DNA of 64,000 bases from Hevea brasiliensis (Eukaryota > Streptophyta > Magnoliopsida > Malpighiales > Euphorbiaceae): assembly GCF_030052815.1 (NCBI RefSeq), contig NC_079510.1:7391375-7455374 (forward strand), given 5' to 3'. Both the position numbers and the translations under genes were made by a program. Below, one piece after another: positions 1 through 12,344 of the stretch (position 1 is its first letter; each line of letters opens with the position of its first letter). Under the pieces are notes generated by a model that was given only the letters and a program-made list of their open reading frames with translations, did no database searches and was not told the origin of the DNA.

Positions 1-515
1 GATATACTAATAGTGCAACATGAGGACTGCCATCCACCAGCACCCCATTTGTAGCAAACTCGAGGCATGCCTGTGCAGGAGCAAAATGGAGATGGCACCC
101 CAGATAAATCATAGTTCATTCTATCGATATCAACATTGAGATTCCTTTTTTCACGTATTGCTTCAGGCATGCTATGTCCGTTCTTTTTAGAAGAAGTCTT
201 TTTGGGTTGTTTTGGCTTCAAAGTTTTGGATGAAATTTGGTTAGAACCCTTTAAAGAAGGCTTCTGTTTCCTAGCCTTTGCAGGTTTAGTTCCTGAGTTA
301 TTATTCTTTGCTGGTTCAGTTGTAGGAGCAACAGAACAAATAGGAGCAACAGGTAGACCTGGTTGTGAATCAATTTGAGTTCCTTGAGAATGAATTGAGC
401 TGGTTTTTGGTGCAGAGTAAAAACTTCTAGAATAAAACCAGGAAAAATGTGGAACAGATGCCCCTGTGCTAGTTTCTGGTGTGATATGGCTTCTATTGGA
501 GTATGTACCCATCAT
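1..515 (-). CDS. BPC: BASIC PENTACYSTEINE (GAGA-binding) transcription factor, partial
   Basis: Plant-specific nuclear DNA-binding protein that recognises GA-rich (GAGA) promoter elements. The frame read leftward from about 515 stays open to the window edge. It shows a Ser/Thr/Pro-rich N-terminal part, then a Lys-rich stretch (about 180-310) rich in KPK, KKTSSKK and similar motifs that fits a nuclear localisation signal. It ends with the start of the BPC domain. All five signature cysteines lie at 15-83: FCSCTG, then VCYKWGAGGW, then SSCC. The rest of the domain (the TRPGAR and HGTNKF region in relatives) lies beyond base 1. The start is uncertain: ATGs at 515 and 512 are in frame, but the frame remains open upstream to about 613, so an upstream coding exon is possible. 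Class assignment is open, because the sequence has YKWGAGG rather than the YRWGCGG of Arabidopsis BPC1-3. No disabling change is visible. Confidence 0.88.
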   Translation of the reverse strand, partial: MMGTYSNRSHITPETSTGASVPHFSWFYSRSFYSAPKTSSIHSQGTQIDSQPGLPVAPICSVAPTTEPAKNNNSGTKPAKARKQKPSLKGSNQISSKTLKPKQPKKTSSKKNGHSMPEAIREKRNLNVDIDRMNYDLSGVPSPFCSCTGMPRVCYKWGAGGWQSSCCTISI

Positions 516-1900
516 GTACTTTACTGCTAGATGTATAAGCACTGCACGTACATTAGAACACTGCTTGTAGAAAATCAAATTCCTAACACTTGACAGGTAT
601 TCATATCTATGTCAGCCAAAACAGTATGTAAAATCAACACATTTTGCAGAGGCAAACAAACTGTAATAGCCATATGAAATCCAGCAGTTCCTCATTAACA
701 AATTAATAGAATATATTCAAATAGAAGGGTATTTTATTCAAGCTAAAAGCAATACAAGTAAATTCCTCATAAACAGGACTTAAATGACAAAATCCAAACT
801 AGCCGAACTAATTGAGTAAAACAGATAGAAAGGTAAATTTTACCTCTTGCATACCAAAAATCTCATGGAACACTCAGAATTATTAACCGTTTCATATTTT
901 TCAACTACACAATGAAGTTTCAACATTGTTAGTTTCAGTAATTGAACCACTTCTGGGTGGCTGAAAGAAAATATATATATATAGAACCATATTGCATATG
1001 GACAACACAAACTTGATATGTGCTATTTACCTCTTGGAGGATATCCATGCAATATAAATGAGTTGAATTTACATCCTAGTAATGAAAAAGGTCAGTAATT
1101 TCCTCTCAAATTTACTCTTGGATTTTTAACAAAATATTTCCCTCACAAGTTCTCAATGATACATGGTAATAATTAACTAGAAAGCAAATTTTCTAGCAAA
1201 TGAATTCCAAAAGAATGCAAAAACTAAACAAAGAGACACATATTGAATATCAAGAAATTGAATATTACAAGCCCAGAACACATAAGAGTGAACATAACTA
1301 CATGGCATTAGCAAAATGCAAATGAATTGCCATAAGTCCCCTTTAATTGTGGGAGACCCCTTTTTTTTTTTCAAGAAAATCAAATAATACTGAAAACCCA
1401 AAGCACTGGATAGTGATTAAAAAAGAAAAGGAACTAAAATCATTAAGAATGTGATAGATTTCAAGCTCTACTAGACAGATAAAACCCATAAAAAGAGCAC
1501 AAATTTTGAGGGCAAAATAGATTAAAGGAAAAACCCATGCAAGAAACCCGCTAAGATTTCGAGATATCAAAGGGAATAAGGCCACTAAAGGAACATATCA
1601 TCCACAAAATGAACTGTACCAAACCAAACATCACAAATTCAAAAGAAAATCCAAAAATTATGGGAAAAAAAAGTGAGCATAACAAGAGCTAAGAAGCATG
1701 CAAGATCTATGAAAATTGAAAACCTCTATTTAGTGATATAATCTGAGATTACCTGGCAGTAGTTGAGTTTCCTGTTCCTTGGTTCACCGCATTACAACTC
1801 ACTCTGTATGATTCTCTCTTTAAGAGTACTTAAAAATTTCGTTTATGCATTCATCGCAGCATCTCAGAGAACTCCTTTACTTGGATGGATAACCCATGTT
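516..1900 (-). other. BPC gene upstream intron and probable 5' UTR exon
   Basis: The minus strand has a good splice donor (CCAG|GTAATC) with the exon ending at 1753. A 5' UTR exon can be placed at about 1753-1900. A long intron then runs down to an acceptor somewhere between about 530 and 620. The intron is AT-rich and holds no recognisable coding or RNA gene. The exact acceptor and transcription start cannot be fixed from sequence alone. Confidence 0.4.
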
Positions 1901-1920
1901 GTTTCACTTCCCTCGACGTA

Positions 1921-3832
1921 GGTGCATGTCACGCTCCACTCATCAATTAACCATTAGCTCTGCTTTGTAAAATGGAAAAGGAAAAGTGACTGAAATTATC
2001 ACAAAAATAAATTTTCATAAAAAAAAAATTTATTATTATTTTATAATTTTTTTATAAAAAAAAAAGTGATATATGTATTTTTTATATTTTGATGAAAAGA
2101 AAAATTAAAAAAGTTATTATATTTTTATTATTATGTTTATATTAAATAAATAAAATTAAATTAAAAAATTAATTATGTTAAATATAAATTGTAAGATATA
2201 ATTTTATGTTTGAATAATTTTTTATTCAATATAATTATTTAGAATATGAGTTTATTATATTAATTGAATAATAATTTATTCTCGCATTAAATTTATATTT
2301 TACTATATATTTAAATAAATAATTTAATTATGTATATTTTTAATTTCAAAATTAAAAATTAATTTATGAAAGTACAAGTGAGGAAAAAAAAAGCACATAG
2401 AGAAATAAATTTTATTAATATTGCAAATGCTTTTTAGCATATTTCACGTAAATTCTCATTAATTTTTTCGCTTTTCCTTTTCCTTCTTCTAAAATCGAGT
2501 AATTAGATTTTAAATTTTTCTTTCTTTATTTTTCCTTCCAACAAAACAAGAAAATTAGCACTTTTTTTCCTTTTTATCTATCATTTTACTCACAACAAAA
2601 CAGACCCTTATTAGGGATGTGAACTCTTTATGTAATGTGAATTAAATGATTAATTTCATCGATAATCCATTAAATTAAGTAAATTAAGTGATTATATTCA
2701 GTACCATTGAAATTCTTGTAACTTTTAGATAAATTGTATGCATTTTAGATGAATCCTTCATAGCTAGGGTGTGCATAGTTATTTGGGGTCGCAAAAGGAA
2801 TTAAAGAACACATCGAACCAATCAAAATCATATTAAAATAAATTTATTTTACTATTTTGATTTGATTTTAATTTTTCACTAAGAATTGAACTAAAAACAC
2901 ACCAAACCTATACTCAACTAAGAATTAATTTTATACATATATTTTTCAATGATTATTTTAGATGTATTATATATTTTCAATAAAATTATATATTTATATG
3001 CAATTAAGATTATAATATAGTATTAATTATAGACTACATGCAACATAATATTATTTTTTATTTTTTATTTTTTTTAATAATTTTAATTATAAATAGATTA
3101 AATCACTTTATAAATCTTAATTATAAAGTACTATTATTAGGATTTAACTTTTATCAATAATGCATGTTGTAATAAAATACATTAATTAGGAAAAAAGCAA
3201 GATATATTTTTATTTGTAGAAGAACTTTTATATCACCCTCATATTTATAACTAGTTAAATGCTTGCGATATTGCATGTGGATTTTATTAATTTTAATTTT
3301 TGATATTTAAAATATTAATATATTTATAATTACAATTAATATTAACTAATTATAATATAAGAAATATAAATTTAATATTATACAAATTATTAAAAGACAT
3401 ATCTATAAATAAATTAAGAATATATAAAATGTTGAAAAAAATATTTATTAGTATTAAACTTACGTTATTATCTTAAATAATTATAAAAAAATTACAAATA
3501 AAAAAAATAAAATAGCAAAATATATTTTCATTTAAAAAATTAAAATCAATTCAATTTAAAAATGATATTATCAATTAATAATACATTTTATTAGTTTTTA
3601 ATTTATAATATTTAAAATTAATTATAAAAATTTTGAGAATTAAATAAGTAATGAAATAATAATATAAGATTATTTAAAAAATATTATATTAATTATATAA
3701 AAATAGTTTTAATATAACAGTACAAGAATTTATCGAAATACAAAAAAAAAATTACAAACGAATTTTCAACAAATATCGCAATAAAAAAAAAATTGTTCAA
3801 TCTACAAACGAAGAGAAAAGCTAAAGAAAGAG
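1921..3832. other. AT-rich intergenic spacer
   Basis: Very AT-rich sequence with long A and T runs. A stretch at about 2770-2900 resembles the head of the short hAT-like elements seen elsewhere in the window (starting near TAGGGTGTGCA). I see no gene here. Confidence 0.6.
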
Positions 3833-4938
3833 ATGGAAAACAAAGCAAATGAGCCAAATTTCCAGGATTTCCATATAGACCCTACTCGATTCAGATGGAT
3901 TTCATGAAGGCACTTTAGCGCTTTTTGGATGAAGATGGCGTCTCCATGCTTGAAAGCCCCGCAAGTGCCTCTCTCCTTAATTTCTCTCTATCCAGATAGT
4001 ATTTCTAATTTTTCTTTACTATTTATGAGTTGAAGGTTTTTTTTTTTTTGTTTTTTTTTTCTGAAATTTCAAGCGACTGTGTTACTATAGGGACTGGGAA
4101 ACTCTAAGTATCATATGCAGTTCTTTGCAATGGGTTTATGATCAGAGGCAACAGGAGAAGGACAGAGCAAAAGCTAAACCTGATCGGAATCAAAGTCAAA
4201 GAGATGATGGTGAAAGCGGCTCAGATGATGAACCTGATTGGATGAGAAACTTTGTTGCTAACAAAGACGTTCAAAAACAGGAGAAGAAAGTGAAGAAGAA
4301 ATTTGGTTTATGAAAATCAAATGAGAGAAAGAATCAAGATGCAGAAATTATTCCGCGTGTTTTGGAAGGGGAAGATTTTCATGTGAAAAAAGATTAGGTG
4401 GGTTTGAATGATAAGGAGTTTTGTTGGAAGATTATGTAACATGAAGTCAGTCTTGGCAGTGGGAAATCAAAGAGGAAAGCTGGAGCGAGTTTAGTTAGTT
4501 CATCGAGCAATGAGGAAAAGGAAAAAGATGGGTCTGATGAGGAGGAGGAAAAGGAGTTGAAGATTTATTTTTGTAGCCAAACGCATTTGCAGCTCTCACA
4601 GTTCATTAAGGAGTTGAGAAAGACCAGTTTTACCAATGAAGTAACAGTATTTTGTTTGGGATCCAGGAAGAATTTTTGCATTAATGAAGGTATAATGGTT
4701 TTGTAATTTAGCTATGTGAGTCATTATACGTGCATGACTAACTTCAGCTTTAACGGTTTGCATTCAGATGTTCTAAAACTTGGAAATGCCACTCGCATTA
4801 ATGAATGATGCTTGGAGTTTCAAAAGAGCAGAAAAAATGAAGTCTCCAAAATTAAGGTATTGAACATCCATTTGTCAATCTTACATTCAAATTTGATGCA
4901 TATATTGTTTTCAGAATGTCAAGCTCTTCATAATTAGG

Positions 4939-7900
4939 CCTATGAAGCACGGAAACAGCGCTGGGTCACGTTTTCCAGTGTCTAAAACGTTTCCGATGAC
5001 GGCTGGGAAACGTTTCCAAGCCATTTTCAAAAATATTGGAAATCAAAAACACGTTTCCGGCTATAAAGAAAATTAAAAAAAAAAAAGAAGGAAAATAGGT
5101 AGGTTAAAATCGATCACTTCACAACATTTACCATCAAGATCAACAGAAAAGGAAGAAGAAGAAAAAGAAAAAGAAAAAGAAAGGGAGTATCAGACCTTCA
5201 ACGGCAGCATCGCAGTTCGCAGGTATGGATCACAACATCATTTCTCTTCTTTTCTCTCTGGTCTGCCATATTCACTCTCTGATATGCCCTCTCCATCCTT
5301 ATCAACAGAAGAAGAAGAAGAAGAAGAAGAAGTAGAAGGGAGGAACAACAAGTACATCACAGGTAACAATGGCCTTTCCTCTTTTCTGGTTCCCGATTGT
5401 GCAGAATTAGGTTTATATTTAATTTATTATTTTCCTTATCATTAATTTATTATTTTCCTTTTCTAATTTTTTTGTGAAACAATTTTATTAAGCAACTTCC
5501 ATTAATTAATTACAATTTTATTCCATTAATTAATCATAAATTTATCATATTTAATATCAATTTTTTTTTCTCTAAATGTATATTCCATAATTAGATTTTT
5601 CTCAAATCAAATTTGAGGAGTTATCATAAATATTTTTTTTTTAAAAAAAAGAAAGATAAAAAAAAATTTCTCTCAAATTCACTAAAAATTTTCAAGATTT
5701 GCCATATTTTTACAATCAACATTTTGAAGGAAATTAAGGACAAATGTAAATATATTTTTAAAGTTATTTTTATTTCAAAGGAAATTTCAAGTTTAAATTC
5801 TAATTAATGATAAATAAAAAAATTCCAACATTCAAAATTTGTATTTTATATTAATGTGTTTTATATTTTTGTAATAATTTATATATAATGTGTTTAATAT
5901 AATTTGTTTTAATGAATCGTTATATTATATATTAAAATTTTTCATAATAATTTTTATAGTCAATTTATTCAATTTTATTATTTAATTCTTTAATCTTTTA
6001 ATATATAATTTGCATTGTGCTTTAATCCTTAGTATATAATTTGTTTAAATAATTTATAAATTGTATAAAATTGCATTTTCTTTTTGTCATTTTGATAGGA
6101 CAATATTTGAATGGATTTTTCGAACTCTAATTCTACCCAAGCAAATAGCACTAGTGCCACTTCTTCAAAAACTAGGGAGGAAGAATTTAATCTTTTGTTG
6201 AGATATGTAACTAAAATTGAGAAAATTGGAGAAGGAGGGGGTAATTGTAAATGGATATGCAATTTTTGTAGACAAAAAAAGCAATGGACTTATATTAGAG
6301 TGAGGGCTCATTTATTGAAAAGGGATTGGTGTGTGTAAAAAAGTGATGAATGATAGTATTTCTGAAATGAGGAAACAGGAGGATGAGGCAACAAACAAAA
6401 TTACCAATTCACAATCTAGGCGAGTTTCTTTGCCTATTAGTATAACTTATGTTCCTTCATTGAATATAACTGAACCAAGTATTTCAGCAACTTTAAAGAA
6501 AAGAAAAGTTAATAATTCTCCTATTGGTAGAGCTTTTGACTTGCAAACTAGAGCTCAATTAGATGCAAAGATTGCTAGAATGTTCTACACTGGGGGTCTG
6601 CCTTTTTATTTTGCTAGAAATCCTTATTATGTGAGTTCTTATTCTTTTGCTGCTAATCATGGTTTGGGTGGTTACATGCCGCCTAGTTATAACAAATTGA
6701 GAACCACATTACTTTAGCAAGAAAAAGCAAATGTAGAGAGGTTGCTTGAACCAATTAAAAGCACTTGGTTAGAAAAAGGGTGTTAGTATTGGGAGTGATA
6801 GATAGAGTGATCCCCAGAGGAGGCCTTTGATTAATTTTATGGTTGTTTCTGAGTCTGACCCCATGTTTATCAAATCTATAGATTGTTCTGGTGAAGTGAA
6901 AGATAAGCAATTTATTGCTAATTTGCTAAAAGAAGTAATTGATGAGGTGGGTCATCAAAAAGTGATACAAGTCATTACTGATAATGCTTCAAATTGTAAA
7001 GGTTCTGGAGAAATCATTGAGAGAATATTTCCACATATTTATTGGACTCCTTGTGTTGTGCACACTCTTAATCTTGCTTTGAAGAATATATGTGCAGCAA
7101 AAAATTTGGAAACTAATCAATAAACTTATGTGTGTCATTGGATCACTGAAATCCATGGGGATGCTTTACAAATCAAGAATTTTATAATGAATCATTCCAT
7201 GAGGCTTGCAATTTATAATCGGTTTAGCCCTTTGAAATTGCTTTCAGTTGCTGACACTCGTTTTGTTTCTATTGTTGTGATACTTAAAAAATTTAAACTT
7301 ATTAGGTGTGCTTTAGAAGCAATGGTTATAAGTGATCAATGGGCACAATACCGAGAAGATAACCAAGACAAAGCTAGATTTGTTCGTGATAGAGTGGTAG
7401 ATGAGGATTTGTGGGAAAAGGTTGATTACATCATTGGTTTTACTAGGCCCATTTATGACATGATCAGAGTTTGTGACACAAACAAACCATGCCTTCATTT
7501 GGTTTATGAGTTGTGGGATTTTATGATTGAAAAGGTGAAGCAAGTTATTTTTTATCATGAAGGAAAGCAAGCAGATGGGTTTTCTCCTTTCTATTATATG
7601 GTTTATCGAATTCTTATTGATCGTTAGGCAAAGAGCAACACTCCCCTTCATTGTTTGGCTCATTCATTAAATCCAAGGTAAATTTCTAACTTACATACTC
7701 ATCTTCTTGTTATAATTTTTTTTTATTATTTTCTGAATTTATTTTCTTATTTTTGAAGATTTTATAGTGAAAAATGGCTTCAAGAGGGAGAAGGTAGAGT
7801 GCCTCCTCATATGGATGGAGACATATCAACTGAAAGAATTAAATGCTTTAAGAGGATTTTTTTCTAATGAAGATGAGCGAATTAGAGCAAATGATGAATT

Positions 7901-8690
7901 TGCAAATTTTTCTTTGAAAAGTGGATATTTTGCTGATTCTAATTCTATTGGAAGTATATATGTTACAGATTCTAGAAAATAGTGAGCATATTTTGGTTCT
8001 AATGTATCTTTACTTCAAAGGTTGGCTTTTAAAGTGCTTGGATAACCTACTTCCTCCTCTTGTTGTGAAAGAAATTGGAGTATTTATTCCTTCATTCATT
8101 CATGTAGAAGGAATAAATTAATTCCAAAACATGCAGAGGACTTGGTTTTTATTCATAATAATTTTCGTCTTCTATTGATAAACTCCTCCCAATATTATGA
8201 TGAGAAGACAAAATTGTGGGATGTTGGTGGTGATCAATTTGGGAGTATGGAAGATGTGAGAGTTCTTGAATTTGCCAACCTTTCATTGGATGAACCAGAG
8301 TTAGAGTCTGTTTTATTTGATGAAAATGCAACTACAAGCTTGAAGAAGGAGAAAGACAATAAAGTTGAGGAAATGTCATAAATTTCATTATCTTTTCTTT
8401 TTTAACATTTGAATGTGTTGTAGTTAATGTTTATTTCTTATAAGTATGAAACTTCTAAATATGTATCTTTATGGTTTAATTTGAATATTGATTTGAACTT
8501 TATTTATTATTGAACATCTTTTATTATATATATATATATATATATCATCTTTCAAATAAATATACCCCTATATTTTTTATATTTACATGTTTCCCCACGT
8601 TTTCGTTTCCTATATTTTTTAAAATACCGTTTCTCCATATCCATTTCCGCGTTTCCCTGTGTCCATGTTTCCGTTTCCGTGCTACATAGG
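4939..8690 (+). mobile_element. hAT-superfamily DNA transposon, inactive
   Basis: The element lies inside an intron of the helicase pseudogene. Its ends are imperfect inverted repeats: CCTATGAAGCACGGAAAC at the left and, read inward from the right, CCTATGTAGCACGGAAAC. Both ends carry many short subterminal motifs of the form CGGAAAC/GTTTCCG, which in plant hAT elements are transposase binding sites. Interior sequence encodes a broken hAT transposase. I could not find a clean 8-bp target duplication, so the exact borders may be off by a few bases. GAA-rich (about 5155-5335) and TA-rich (8525-8545) microsatellites lie inside. Confidence 0.75.
6111..8381 (+). pseudogene. hAT transposase pseudogene (BED-like finger, DUF659, hAT dimerisation region)
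   Basis: The transposase would bind the element ends and cut and paste them. Order of pieces: a BED-type finger (6111-6338, with CKWICNFC), a middle segment (6331-6717, ending near GGYMPPSYNKLRTTLL), and a DUF659-type catalytic core (6827-7123, with VITDNASN and the WTPCVVHTLNLAL block). The core continues at 7130-7627 (VADTRF region) and, after an apparent intron at about 7678-7760, at 7767-7982. An acidic C-terminal part lies at 8142-8381. The reading frame is broken by stops or shifts after 6335, 6717, 7123, 7627, 7982 and 8121, so no full protein can be made. Confidence 0.8.
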
Positions 8691-10165
8691 ATGGTAGACG
8701 CTTGTTCCTCCTTGTGTTTACTTTTATGAAACCAAGTAATTGAATATGTGATTGTTCTTTTGGAGTTTAATAATGCAAACTGTAGTTCTAAAAGTAAATA
8801 TAGTGATTGTAAAAACCAAATGCTGGAGAGCACAAGCTCTAGAAGTCCACTGTGATTGTGCATCATTACATGATCCTTTCTTGTGAACTGTGGAGAGCTG
8901 TTAACTTGGGTCTAGCAGTGAGGAACTAAGACTCCATCACAGTCATAGTTTGTTCAGTTATTGCAGAAAACATGTTTCAATTGAATGCCAAATGCTTAAT
9001 AGATTATGTAGAATGGCATTTGTGTATTGTACATGTACACATGGCCTCCATGTGAAGTGACAAATCCTATTGTAAAGGATTCAATAATTATATCAATTAT
9101 GGACGCCATAATTAAGACATATTATGTTAGCAGTTAGGACTGCAATATTAAAAAGTCATCCTCTTTTCAGGCATGCTTCATAGTTCTTTCAGTGAACTTC
9201 GTTGTGAGGAAGGGTTATTGTAAATTTAGTAGCCAAATACAATATAGAACTATTCTAATCTCAATGTATTCAGAAAAATGCAGATAATAACTTTGTTGTT
9301 GGGGTATAAAGATTTTTCTTCACTGATGGAAGTGATTATATTTGCAGAATATAGGTGTGAAGGGAAGAGTACGCCGAACCAGGGCTTCTTCCGGATGCTC
9401 AATGCTTAGAAAGCAAAAGCTACGAAGGCAATTTAAAGATAAGATTTCTCAACTTGGAGCATTGAATGTCGAAGATCTTGTTCAAAAGAAGTATGGGAAC
9501 TTGTCCATATTAGTGTTGTTATAATAGATGAGGCACATAATCTTGCTGACTCCTTGATCAGCATGCATGATGCAAAAATTACATTTTCAGAGGCATATAA
9601 ACTATCATTTCCGATTGTCTCTAATTTTACTCATTGTTTCTTTGAAGTCTAGTTGACCAACTTCATGTATGGTTATTGATTTGGTGTGGCTGCCCTTTAG
9701 AATTTGTCCAAGTCACATTCATGACAAATTGGTTGATCCATTGCACGAGTGTAATACACATGGGAAAGTTCTCTCCTTGTATAACTTCAATTAGAACCTT
9801 ACAATAATAATTTTGAGCAATTTGTGTTGGTAATAACTAATAAAAGTTCCTGACAGAATTCTGACAGGAATCAGTAACCTCTTTTCTTTTGGTCTTTGCT
9901 TAGTTGGATCATGTGCATTCACTCATAGAAAAGTACTTTACAAGATTTCGCAATCTCTTAGGACTTGGCAATCGAAGATATATCCAAACTTTGATGGTCT
10001 TCACTCGGGCTTTGTTGCAGACGCTATGCAGTGATAAGGATTTTAGCCTTGTAAATACTTGTCAAGTTGAAGGAAAAGCTGCTGAAGTAAAACCCATGTT
10101 TGATAGTTCTGCGGCCATTAATCAATTTTTTTTTTTTTTTTCTCTTAAAATTGCGATAGTTCTAA

Positions 10166-12344
10166 TTGTATTTAATTTATTTTCATGATGATATTTCTTT
10201 TGAATTTTGGATATTTGAAAAGCTTACTTTTATAAGAGAGCTATTGTTCTATTTTAATGTGGGAAATATATTATCAAATTGCATATGATTGAGCTAAATG
10301 TTACATTTTTGTTCCTAATTTTCAATATATAGAATGGAAGAAGTCCTAAATTGTTGTTATATATTTAAAAAAATAACTAATAAATTCATTAGTCTTACTA
10401 TAAATAAATCACCAGAAAGGAAGCTTACAATCTTTTTGAAATCAGTTTGAAAGAAAATTTTTTTACTGAGTTAATAATTTACCTTATAAAAGTTCAAATT
10501 TTGACAATCATTATATCAATTCCTTTCAAAACTAAAAAAAAAAAAAAAAAAATCTCTTGCATTAGAATTTTTTTTTTAATTACAAATTTCATTGCATTAT
10601 TTGAATTATTTGATTAGGCTACTAATAATTTTATTGCAAATAATAAAAAATAACGTAGTTATAATTAATAGTTTCATGTGTTTTATAAATAATAATTAAA
10701 ATAAATTTACTTAATTTTCAAACTGTTTAAAAATAATATAAAACTTAATTGAAATGTTAATGCTCAAAATAGAATTTATATATAATAAATTTATTTATAT
10801 CAATAAAAAGTGATATTAATAAGTTAAGATATTATAGAATAATAAAAAAATTAAAATAAAAAATAATTCATGTTACTAATAATATAATTTATTAATAATA
10901 GCATTAATTATTTATAAGGAAGTTAGCAAAATTAAAAAAAAAATTATTTTTTTAATTGTATTGAGTGTTAATTATTTTTTTATTAATATTTAATAAAATA
11001 TAAATAGATTAGGGGAAGTGAAATGACATAGTATAAATTAGGATTACCTGACCAATTCATTCTGATTCAAAGCAGGTTTATGTAAATCAAGATTTGTGAG
11101 TAAACTGAATTAGACTAAAGATTAAACCGATTTGATCAATCGATCCGATTTTTAAAATCATAATTACAATTAAGTCAACTATATATTTGATCGATTATAA
11201 TTTAGTTCCGATCTAATTTCAGTCTGATTCAGACTCGGTCCCTAGCCAAATCTAGGCAGTGACGAAACTAGGTGCCAAATTATGAGAGGCCAAAATATAT
11301 TTATACATTTGTATGTAAGCATACATACTTTGATGAAAATATATTAATTAACATATAATTTATATTAAATGTTATATAAGTCATATATTAAAATATTTTC
11401 ATTAAAAATAAAAATACTATAACTATTAATTATTTAAAAAATATTGTAAATCATATAAAGAATAATGAATGAAAGTCAATTTCATGTTTTCTTATTCATC
11501 GAGTGATTATCTTATTAATAAAATTAACGGAATTAATAATGATCAAGAAGCAATTATGAAATTAATGCAAGCTAAAAATCAAGAATGTTATAATAATTTT
11601 AATAAATCATTTTAAATTAAAATTAATTATTTAAAATTTTAATAAATTAATATAATTTTTAATTATATCATTTATAAATAAAAAAAAATTATTCTTAAAA
11701 ATAAATTTTCAAAATAAAAACCACTTGAAAGCATAGAAAAAATAATGGGGTTTTTGGATTTAGGAAGGCCATGAGATGAAAGTATAATGTAAAATGACAA
11801 TGTGGACGTTCCATACTATCATTTTATTTAGAAATAAATGTGGTATTTATATATTTAGAAAACATAAAATAATGAAGAAACACTTCGTAATTAATGAACT
11901 ACATTTTATACGTTATAATCATAGAAATTACTATTAATATATAAAAAAATAAATAAAATATTTTAATTAATTACATTATAAATTAATTAAAAAATATTTA
12001 TTATATTAAGTAAAATTTTATTTAAATTACATTAAATAAGAGAAAATTTTAGATTAAAATTAATTTAATAATAATTTATCTTCATTTAAAATATAATAAA
12101 AATTATAAATTATCCATATATAATACGAATATTATGCCAATTGTTATATGTAGTGATACAGTATCTTGGTGGCAAGGACTCTCTATCCTGCTAAATAAAA
12201 ATAAGACCCAAACACTAATCCCAATTAGTATATGGTTCACGTGAAAAAATAAAATTTCTCTTTCCCCTCTTCTCTTTCTGTCCTCTTTGTATTCCTCCCT
12301 CTTTTCCCTTGCCATCTGCTCTACTTTCCTTTCTGTCTGCGTAT
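10166..12344. other. AT-rich spacer with decayed repeats
   Basis: Mostly A/T runs. Around 11,040-11,300 there are patches of the phrase type common in short plant hAT-like elements and a degraded segment with CAGTGACGAAACTAGG. The strand complementary to 12,240-12,330 is purine-rich low-complexity sequence, not a gene. I see no coding region. Confidence 0.55.

Larger units (their letters stand above)
3833..10165 (+). pseudogene. CHL1/DDX11-like (FANCJ-family) DNA helicase pseudogene, 3'-truncated
   Basis: The intact family members are iron-sulphur superfamily-2 DNA helicases acting in sister-chromatid cohesion and replication. Recognisable pieces lie in the right order. They are the N-terminal Q-motif region (3833-3966, with SIQMDFMKAL), a Walker A block split by an intron and resuming near 4092 (GTGK), and an acidic linker (4125-4310, with DDEPDWMRNF). 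Next come motif Ia (4555-4690, FCSQTHLQLSQFIKELRK), a short exon (4770-4857, LKLGNATRINE), and the Fe-S cysteine region (9348-9480, RVRRTRASSGCSMLR). A DEAH box (about 9515-9590, VVIIDEAHNLADSLIS) and a following exon (9904-10165) complete the set. Lesions include a 1-bp loss near 3873, a TAG in the Q-motif region, a 1-bp loss inside Walker A near 4096, and further in-frame stops after 4310. The C-terminal helicase half is missing, with only a possible trace up to about 10,245. An intron at 4858-9347 contains a hAT element. Confidence 0.85.

Noticed and set aside
1177..1585. Two overlapping minus-strand frames in the BPC upstream region
   Set aside because: They lie in the inferred 5' intron, have no recognisable motif and are rich in Phe/Leu from T-rich sequence.
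5613..5807. Lys/Phe/Ile-rich plus-strand frame inside the hAT element
   Set aside because: AT-rich low-complexity leader between the element end and the transposase; no domain.
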